NCBI GenBank assembly: GCA_016719105.1
Contig: JADKAQ010000022.1
Location: 107,050 to 171,049, forward strand
Reading direction: 5' to 3'
DNA from: Gemmatimonadota bacterium
Lineage (GTDB): Bacteria; Gemmatimonadota; Gemmatimonadetes; Gemmatimonadales; Gemmatimonadaceae
DNA: 64,000 nucleotides
Made by a program: the position numbers and the translations under genes. Within the stretch, counting starts at the first letter, position 1. Every line of letters starts with the position of its first letter. This document shows positions 56,510 to 64,000 of this stretch, in pieces. The notes below the pieces were generated by a model. The model saw only the letters and a list, made by a program, of their open reading frames with translations. It made no database searches and was not told the origin of the DNA.

Positions 56510-59256
56510 TCACCCTCCCAACCCGAACTGCACTCGCAGCAGCTCACGATTGAGCGTCAGCGTTCCGGTGGACGCTTCTTCTTCCAGCACCGCGAACCCC
56601 TCGACGTTTAGCACCCGGCGTGCACCGGCAAAGACGCCACGCACGCGGAGCTCCGAGAGCGCAAGAGCGCTCGCCACAGCGGGACGCGACGCGCGCCCAT
56701 TGTGGCGCTCCAGCGTTTCCAACAGTGCGCGCATCTGCTCGTCGCGCGGGGCAACACGCCCGGCCAGTTCGCGCTGCATCGCGAAGAGTGGCGACGCCAG
56801 CAGGAGCCCGATCCAGGGTGGTGCGACGGCCTCGCCGCGCGCCGTCGTCTCGACGCGAACCGGGGGCGTGAGTTCCCCGTCCTGCATCGCGGTCGTAGTC
56901 TGCCGCTGTCCCGCGTCCCTCCCTGTTTGCGAAACAGGAACGCCCGCAGTTTGCGACGATGCATTGCTCCACCACGGCGGCGCCGAGTCCAGCACCGGGC
57001 GCCATCCCGCGACGCCAAGCTCATCGCGCGAGAGCACCGCGATCGGCGCCACGACCTCCTGCGGCGTGGCACCACCATGATATCCGGTCTTCTTGCCGGT
57101 ATATCGCAAGCTCTCCTCACGGCGAGAACGACGCTCTCCTGCCCGGTCGCCGCTCGCACGCGTGCGCGGAAGCGACCACCTCGCCATCGCTCGCTCCGCC
57201 AGCAGCAAGCGAACGCCAGCGCGCACTCTCTCCGCTCCTCGGCGACGAGGTGTCATGATCGAGCAAGTGCCCGTGATCGCTGAGGACGACGACCGCGCGC
57301 TCGGCGGCCGCCGCCTCCTGCAGCAACGCCTCCAGCAGTGGAATGGCCGTGACGGACCATCGCGGTGTCACCTGGTCCGAGCGATCGAGCCAGTCGTCGA
57401 TGGCATTGATGACTGCCCCCACGACTCGCTGCTGGCGATCGCCGATGGCGGCACGCACCTCGGCGGCGAGTCCTTCCGACCCACCGAGGTCGCTCTTGTG
57501 AAAGAGCAAGGGACGACGGCCGGCGATGGCGCTGCGCGCAAGCGCATGATGCGCGGCGAAGTGCTGACGTTCGTGCGGCTGTGCGCCCGACATCGGTTCA
57601 CCGGCAAAGAGCGACGTCCGAGAAAGCCGTGACGCTGGGGAGCATGGCGACGGCGACAGGAGCGGCTGGCGCCGCGTCAGGGCGCCACCACGTCCACCCG
57701 CGCCCCGCCAGCTCGGCGTGCAGCTGCCGCCATACCACCAGGTCCATGCCGTCCATCAGGAGCACCAACACCGCGCGGTTGTCGGCGATGGGTGCCACGA
57801 CATTCTCGATCACGCGCTCCACGGGGAGCATCGCCGGTTCGGCGACCGGGTGTGCGTTCCACGCCACCAATCGCTCCGCGAAGCGCTGGTTCTCCACCTC
57901 GCGCACCGCGCGCGCTCGCTGCAATAGGGCGGCGTACGCAGTCGACAGCTCGCCGTCGGTATCACCGGCCATGAGCGCGACTCGGGCGGCATCGAACCAG
58001 CTCCCCGAGCGGACATGTCGGATGACATCGTCCGCGAAGGTGTCACCCCCACTAACCTCCGCCCTCTGCAAAGCACCGAGTGCGCGCACGAGCCGCGCCG
58101 CCATGGTCGCACGCTCGGCGCGGTCCCTCCCGCGTATCGCCTCGTGGTCCACGAAGCGACGCTGCGCCTCATCGATCGCGGCGCTGCTCCCTCCGTGGGA
58201 GAGCCACGTCCTGATCGCCCGGCCGAGGCGTCCCGCGCGCCGGGACGACCCCGCCGGCAGGATCGGGCTCAGTTCCGCCGCCGCCTCGGCGCGAAGTTCC
58301 TCGAGGAGCCACTCCGCACGTGCCGCCTCCGCGGCCGCGCGCTCGGCGGGCAGCTCGGACAATGCGCGGCGCGCGAGTGCGCTCCACTCTCGCGCCTGGG
58401 CCTCGCTCGGTGCCTGTCCCCCGACGAGCGGCTCGAGCCTTACGCGCGCCGCCGTCAGCACGTCGCGAATGGCGGGGTCGTCCACCTCCTGATCTGGCCA
58501 GAGCACTCCGCAGGCGAGTCCCAGCGCGAGCAGTTGATCACCACGCCCCGCCTCGATGGCAGCTGCCAGCAGCTTGCCGAGCGAGCCAGCCGTTTCGCCG
58601 AATCGCTCAGCGATGCCCCGGCGGACTTCGTCGGGAAGAGCGCTCCAACGCGCGACTGCACCTTCGCGCGAGCTCCACCGCAGCAGCGTGAGGGCATCCG
58701 GCGCGCCACCCGGCAACCCGAGGAGCACCACGAGCGCATGCAACCAGGCCGTGTCCAGGTCGAGCACCCCACTCGGCGCGGCCGGGTATCCGCCGGGGGG
58801 AGCGTGTTCGAGCAGGACGTCGGCTAGCCAGCCCATCCGCGCCACGCGTGGGTCCACACCATGCGCGCGGAACAGGTCCCTCAGCAGCTCCCACGATTCG
58901 AGCACAAAGACGCGCTGCCGGGCGATGCGCGCCAGCACATCCCACCCCAGCTCCTGCGTCTCCAACGGCGTGAGGATGACGAGGCGCGCATCGCCACCCG
59001 CGTCCTCGAACTCGACCAGCGCCTCCCGAACGGCCAGCACCGACGCGGCGCGCGCCACGCGCCAGCTGCGCGACCCCACGAGAAGCGACTCGCCACCAGT
59101 CCACCCCCCTCGCACCTGCACCGCGACCACGCGCGACTCGCTCTTCTTCTCCACCTGCGCCAGCAGAGTAGACAGGTGCGTCGGCCGCACCAGGAACGCC
59201 CCCGATGGTCGTGACGCTGGGGTCTGACGCACGCCAGTCGATGCCGACGTTGTCAT
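56510..59256 (-). CDS. pglZ: BREX type 2 PglZ (alkaline-phosphatase superfamily), frameshifted
   Basis: About 916 codons. The N-terminal two thirds is continuous from ATG 59256, which overlaps the pglY stop as ATGA. Metal-site motifs: AVLVLLMDGMDLVVWRQL and VVVLSDHGHLLDHD; the signature KKTGYHGGATPQEVVAPI follows. Three frame breaks: near 57617-57621 (LPSVTAFS should run into RTSLFAGE), near 57157-57170 and near 57095-57105. PglZ is the hallmark protein of all BREX and Pgl systems, with a phosphodiesterase-type fold. The C-terminal end (TLTLNRELLRVQFG) is 10 bases from brxD. Confidence 0.88.
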
Positions 59257-62200
59257 GGGGACGTGCGCGGATAGATGCGCCAGGTGATTTCCACCTGGGA
59301 GTCACCGCTCGACGAGACGTCTTCCCTGATCTTCGCCAGCGCCGTTTCCAAGCGTGCGCCGTCAACCATGAGTTTCTTGGGCGGGCCTTCAGAAACCACG
59401 GGTGGTGGCGCGGGCGGCGAGTTCCGGTACTGCTCCTCGCGTCTGCGAAGCTCAGCTTCGCGCGCTGCCATCTCCTCCTCACGCTTCGCACGCTCCGCCG
59501 CTTCCTCTCGGCGCTTCGCCTCCAGCTCCTCGCGAAGTTTGGCCTGCGCCTGCTCCATGAGTCGCGCCGACTCCGTGATCAGTCGAACACCGCCCTCATT
59601 GAACTGCTCGACGGCGGGACGCAGCGCCACGACGTGCTCATCGCGCCGCAGCGCCTCTCGCAGCCCTTCCAGCAGCGCCTCGACGCGAGTGCCGAAGCTC
59701 TCGGTGGGGAGCGACTTGAGGTTCTGCACCAGCGACCACTGCACCAGGTCGACTGCCTGTGCGAGTGCGCTCGCGTGCGCGAGAACCTCACCCATCGCCG
59801 TCACCGTCGTGGGAACCGCGGCCTCGGCGAGCGCGCGAACAATTCCATCCGGCCTCTGTCCTTGAAGCGCCGTGAGCAGGTCACGAACCGCAATCGCGCT
59901 CGTACGACGCTCGCTCGAAGTAGCGTCGAGCGTTAGGCGGGTGAGGGCTGCATCGAGCCGCTGCGTGTACTGCACCACATCAGACTGCGCCGGGCGCGCC
60001 TTGGCCTCCACGTCTCGCGCCAGTATCGCAAGCGACTGCGCCGACCGAAGGCCCGGGACCGTCACTCCGCACAGCCCACCGGCACGCTGGATGGCGACCG
60101 ACCACGCCTGCTCGTCAGGCAGCTGCTGCGTGCGGACCTCCAGCTCGTCCGGCAGCCTCTCGACAGCGCCTTCGACCGGCGTCTGGCTGCTATACAAGTG
60201 GAAGCTGCGATTGCTCTGCAGTGCCCACGTCAGGATGACGAGGTTCTGCGCTTCCCGCATCAATCCGCGTGCGCTCGGTTTGTCGATCCACTGCCGCACG
60301 CGCTGCACCGTCAACGGAGTCACGCCGTCGCGCGCGTCACACTGTGCGAAGTGAGTCTCCCACGATCGTTCCAACACGAAGTGCGCGTCTCCCATCTGCC
60401 CGAGACCAAGCGGCACCGCGATGCGGCGCATATCCGGGCGATCGCTCGCATCTACCTCCACACGCCCGTTCGGCTGTTGCGCCGCCTTCTGCACCCAGCT
60501 CCACACCTTCTTGAGAAGCGCCAGGCGAATCTCGGTCTCGAAGTTCGGGTGCGCGGGGTACTGCCAGGCCAACGCCTGTCCCACCACGTGGTCGAGCGCT
60601 TCCTTGAACGTCGCCCCAACCGGGGGTTGCAGCGTGAGCCCCGGGGCCAGCGAGTAGAAGTGCGTGTCCAGTCCGTGGGAATCGTCCACCTTCTCGCGAA
60701 ACTGGTTCGTGACTACATACGCGGCGAGGAGCGCATTTTGCACGTTCGCCCGAACCGCCGTCCGCTGGTTGCTGAGCAGCTCGCGCGCCTGGGCGCGGTC
60801 CAGCGCCGACAGGTGCTGCGCGTGGGCGTCGAGTTGGTTGCCACTCAGGATGGAGTCGAGCACGACCAGCTTTCCCAGCTCGTCCTGCGCCGCCTGCGTG
60901 AGGAAGGAGGAGCCAGACGATCGAGTGCCCCTCCTGCCCGCGTGCCCGCGCCTGCTGCACGGCGGCCCGGTCGTTGAGCGGGGTCTGCCCCGGCTCGTCG
61001 AACGGATAGTCGATGACGAGGCGCCACCGGTCACCCTCGCTCGGGAGGAACTGCTCCGGCGCCATCGTGCGCACGTTCTTGAAGAGGATCTCCACCGTGC
61101 GAGTTGTCCCGCGCCACGCCACCCGCCGCTCGGGATTCAGGAAGGTGTCGGTGATGGGAATATCGGCCATCTCGAAGAGGAGCGCGCGTACCTTCTGTAC
61201 GCGCGCTCCCGGCGTGTCGGCCGCCTGGGCGTTCTCCAGGATCACCTCGGTGTCGACCCCAACCAGGTGCAACGAGACCGTCGGACTCGCCCCCGTCTCG
61301 GAGAAGCGGATCTCCCCCACACGCCCGGCCCATCGGCGCAATTTCTCGAGCACGGTGCGCGCCTCCTGCCCCGGAATGCGCGAGCGCACTGTCCCATGGT
61401 TGAGCGCCGCCAGCTTCTGCGACGTCAGGCCGTCGAGTGACTCCACCCCCTCGGCCAGGGCGGCCAGGACCAGCGTCGCCATCAGTCGCTGATCGTTGCG
61501 GAAGAGCATTTCCGCGGCGTCGGCCGCCATGCCGCCGGCGATCGCGCCCGCCTTCTCTTCATCCAGCAACGGGAGGAGCTTCGTCCGCCACAGCTTGCGC
61601 GCCTGATCGAACTTCTCGCGAACCACCGCGCTGAACGGCTGTTCCGTCCCTTCGGCGATCACCCCCCAGAGTTCTCCGACCGGCATCACGTCGCCCAGCC
61701 GCAGCGAGTCGCGCTGGTTGGAGAGGAGCTGCACGAGGAGCTTGAGGGCCGTGCGTTCGCGCTGCAGCAGCGACGAGAGCGCGATGAGCGCCTGCACCAG
61801 GACTGGCGAGAACGGGTAGACCTGCTTGAACTGCTGCCGGTCCCCCTCTCGCGTGAGAAGGATGTTGAGCACCTCGCCGCGGATCTGCTCCGTCCTGGCG
61901 TGCGCTTCCTCGATCAGCGCTCGCGCCGAGTCGCTGACTGGGCGAAGGAGACGCTTCTCGATGATGGCCGGGAGGTTACGGTCTTCCAGCTTGATGGTTG
62001 CGAAGCGCCCTTCCCAGTACCGCAGCACGTCCTCGATGGCCTGCTGTTCGGCCCCCGCCAGGTGCTCGCCCACCAGTTGGCGCAGGTCACGCTGCCGGGC
62101 GAGGAACGAGACCACCGGGATCTCGCGTCGCATGTTGGCCGTCTCCACCAGCGCCACGAGCTTCTGCGCCTCGGTGGTGAGGAACGACGGGTTGGCGGCG

Positions 62201-63069
62201 TTGCTGGCCAGCCAGAGCATCACCTCGTCAAGAAAGAGGACGACGCCGTCGTAGCCTAGCGAGCGCGCGTGCTGCGTGAGGATCACCATCCCCTCGTCGA
62301 GCGGGACGTACCCCTCGTCGTGCGTGCTCGCCAGCCCGGCTGCCGAGGTGAAGAAGGTGTCGACAAGGTCGCCCACCAGACGTGACCGTTCTGAATCGCC
62401 CGGCGGCGCGTCCATCGCCGCCTCGAACGCGTCGGCATCCCACCCGCTTCCTAACGAGCCCCAGCCTGTTTGACCAGCAGAAGCTGCGCTGAGTTTGGCG
62501 AAGAAGGAGATGTCGCCCATGCTGCTGCGCAGATTGCGGGCATCGGCAAAGAGCTTGTCCCCGCGGTAGAAGCCCGGGGTGGCGCAGTCGGGGTGCCGCT
62601 GCCTCACATGCCGCGCGTACTGTCCCAGCACCGCCGACTCCAGCGACACCGCGTTGATCAGGTGCATCGGGACCACCAGCACCTTGCCCTCGCCGAGCCA
62701 GCCACGGTTGTCGGCGACGAGCGGGACCAGCTCCTGGATGGCGCGTGCCCTGGTGTTGCCGTCGAGCAGGAGCGACAGCACCGCCATGAAGTGCGACTTG
62801 CCCGATCCGAACGACCCGTGCAGGTACGCCCCGCGGCTCCCCCCCGCATCGAGCGCACCCTTGATCAACCCCAGCGCGTCCTTGAAGCACGAGACAAGCT
62901 GCGGCGTGACGACGTAGTCGCGAAGGGTCGTGTCAGCATGCCGCTCGTCCACGCCTTCCGTGAGCTTCAGGACGAAGTCGCCCTGATGGACCTGCGTGGG
63001 GATGGCGAAGACCTCGCCGATGGTCGGCGCTCCCTCACTCCCGGTCTGTGCGTGCGTCGGTGATGTCAT
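59253..63069 (-). CDS. pglY: BREX type 2 large ATPase PglY (BrxC/PglY family), frameshifted
   Basis: 1272 codons if one base is removed. Starts at ATG 63069 (MTSPTHAQTGSEGAPTIGEV), 4 bases after the pglX stop. P-loop YLHGSFGSGKSHFMAVLSLL near residue 80, Walker B GVVLFLDEVMLWLAS near 280. The C-terminal quarter has a coiled coil rich in Glu and Arg (REELEAKRREEAAERAKREE). The frame breaks at about 60909, where SIVWL should continue into FLTQAAQDELGKLVVLDSIL; one extra base in CTCCTCC explains it. PglY is the large ATPase of type 2 BREX and works with PglX and PglZ to modify host DNA and stop phage replication. Confidence 0.88.
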
Positions 63070-63073
63070 CAGC

Positions 63074-64000
63074 TCACTCGGCCGGTTCGGCCGCATCATC
63101 ATCGCCCTGGGTGTCTGCAGTCGTGGATCGTTTGGCGCGCTTCGTGGTCGAGCCCTTCCTCGCGGCCCGTGCCACACGAGGCGGCTCCCACGCGTCCAGC
63201 GCCGCGGCCGTGAGCCCCTGCGCGTGCAACTCCTCGCTGAGCCACGTGGCGTAGGCCTCCCCCGGCCTGTCGCCAAACTCGGCGTCCAGCTCATTGTGCC
63301 ACTGGCGCAGCCAGGGCACCAGCTCGGCCATGCCGGCGAGCATCGGGACGACGCGCTCCCCGCTCCAGCCGTCGCGCTGAGTGCGGTCCGCGTACCACGC
63401 GGCGAGCGCCTGCACCTGCTGGAGGTGATTCCACCCCGCCCAGCCGAGGAGCGGGGCGTCGTCGCCGTCGCGATTGCAGAACGGGTAAGAGGACGAACCG
63501 TTCCTTTGGGCACGTCGAGGGCGCCGCGCATGCGCCAGAACTCGGCGCGCTGGAAGTCGGCCGAGCTGTACTTCGGTGGGCGCGGAATGGCACCGATCTC
63601 GGCGTCGCGCCGGGCCCTCTGGGCCACCGCGAGTCGCTTGGCCAGGCCATCGACGCTCTCGCCATCGAACGGGGCGGCGAACGCCGGGTCCTTCGCGACC
63701 TCGGCGTCGATCGCATCCTCGCGCCGTTGCAGCTCCCACGTGCGCTCCCAGATGCGCCGCTTCTCCAAGCCGTCCTCGGTGAAGCGGAGAGCGGGGAGGA
63801 ACGGGACCGACTCGCCAAGGATGAGCTCGCGAATCACCGGTTCGAGCGCAGCGCCTTCGCCGGCGTCAAGCGCCAGTACCTGCTGAAGTTCGGGATCGAG
63901 CGCGGCTCGATCGGCGAGGTCGCGGGTGCTTCGGAACTCGACCGTTGGCCAGTATGCCGATGATTCAAGCCTGTCGAGCAACCAATTGGCCAGCGCCACC
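63074..64000 (-). CDS. pglX: BREX type 2 methyltransferase PglX, C-terminal part (cut by window edge, frameshifted)
   Basis: About 310 codons of the 3' end. QRAEFWRMRGALDVPKERF, then YPFCNRDGDDAPLLGWAGWN and LQQVQALAAWYADRTQRDGW are the conserved C-terminal block of type 2 PglX adenine methyltransferases; the catalytic NPPY region would lie beyond base 64000. Two one-base insertions break the frame: an extra A at 63505-63507 (TTT on plus) and an extra T near 63487. The C-terminal tail is basic then acidic (RAARKGSTTKRAKRSTTADT, DDDAAEPAE). Order pglX-pglY-pglZ-brxD-brxHI matches type 2 BREX; pglW should be further right. Confidence 0.82.

Overview
The window is high-GC bacterial DNA, probably from a member of the Gemmatimonadota (inference). 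The reasons are the mix of large secreted amidohydrolases with beta-propeller domains, a SusC/SusD outer-membrane pair preceded by no glycan-degrading genes, an NAD-linked HoxFUYH hydrogenase, Shine-Dalgarno starts, and GTG/ATG starts that overlap the previous stop. No rRNA, tRNA, CRISPR array or transposase was found.

The left half (about 1-35 kb) looks like resident chromosome. It carries a cut-off DUF6884-like gene, a DinB-family protein, an erythromycin-esterase-like protein, two amidohydrolases (one fused to a beta-propeller), a large PLD-like exported protein and an N-acyl-D-amino-acid deacylase. Next come a susC-susD-DUF4397 operon (minus strand), a hybrid sensor histidine kinase with a frameshift, a lytic transglycosylase, a DUF350 protein, an M1 aminopeptidase, a CocE/NonD hydrolase, an exported SDR and a BNR-repeat protein. 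It ends with a compact hoxF-U-Y-H-W operon for a group 3d [NiFe] hydrogenase. The heptamer GCCTAAC/GTTAGGC is dense across this half (21 exact copies noted) and almost absent further right (one noted).

The right half (about 35-64 kb) is accessory. It starts with seven Uma2-family nuclease-like genes in 8.5 kb; six share an identical 47-bp start/promoter block and three are a tandem array with an exact 693-bp period. An AbiEi/AbiEii pair sits among them. Then follow a DUF4160/DUF2442 pair, an unusual aspartyl-protease-like plus VWA fusion, a lipoprotein and a macro-domain protein. A lower-GC minus-strand cassette then encodes, in transcription order, a VWA protein, a helical protein ending in a J-domain, a membrane protein with a long coiled coil, an OmpA-type peptidoglycan-binding protein, a small protein and the macro protein. 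This cassette resembles Zorya in its ZorA/ZorB-like pair but has a different gene set, and is my best candidate for an undescribed system.

Directly upstream of it, on the same strand, is a type 2 BREX module: pglX (partial)-pglY-pglZ-brxD-brxHI. At least ten small frameshifts lie in these five genes and one more in the neighbouring J-domain gene, against two (sensor kinase, hoxU) in the first 50 kb. Almost all are one-base changes in short homopolymers and reading frame is otherwise well preserved, so they are either sequencing errors or very recent decay.
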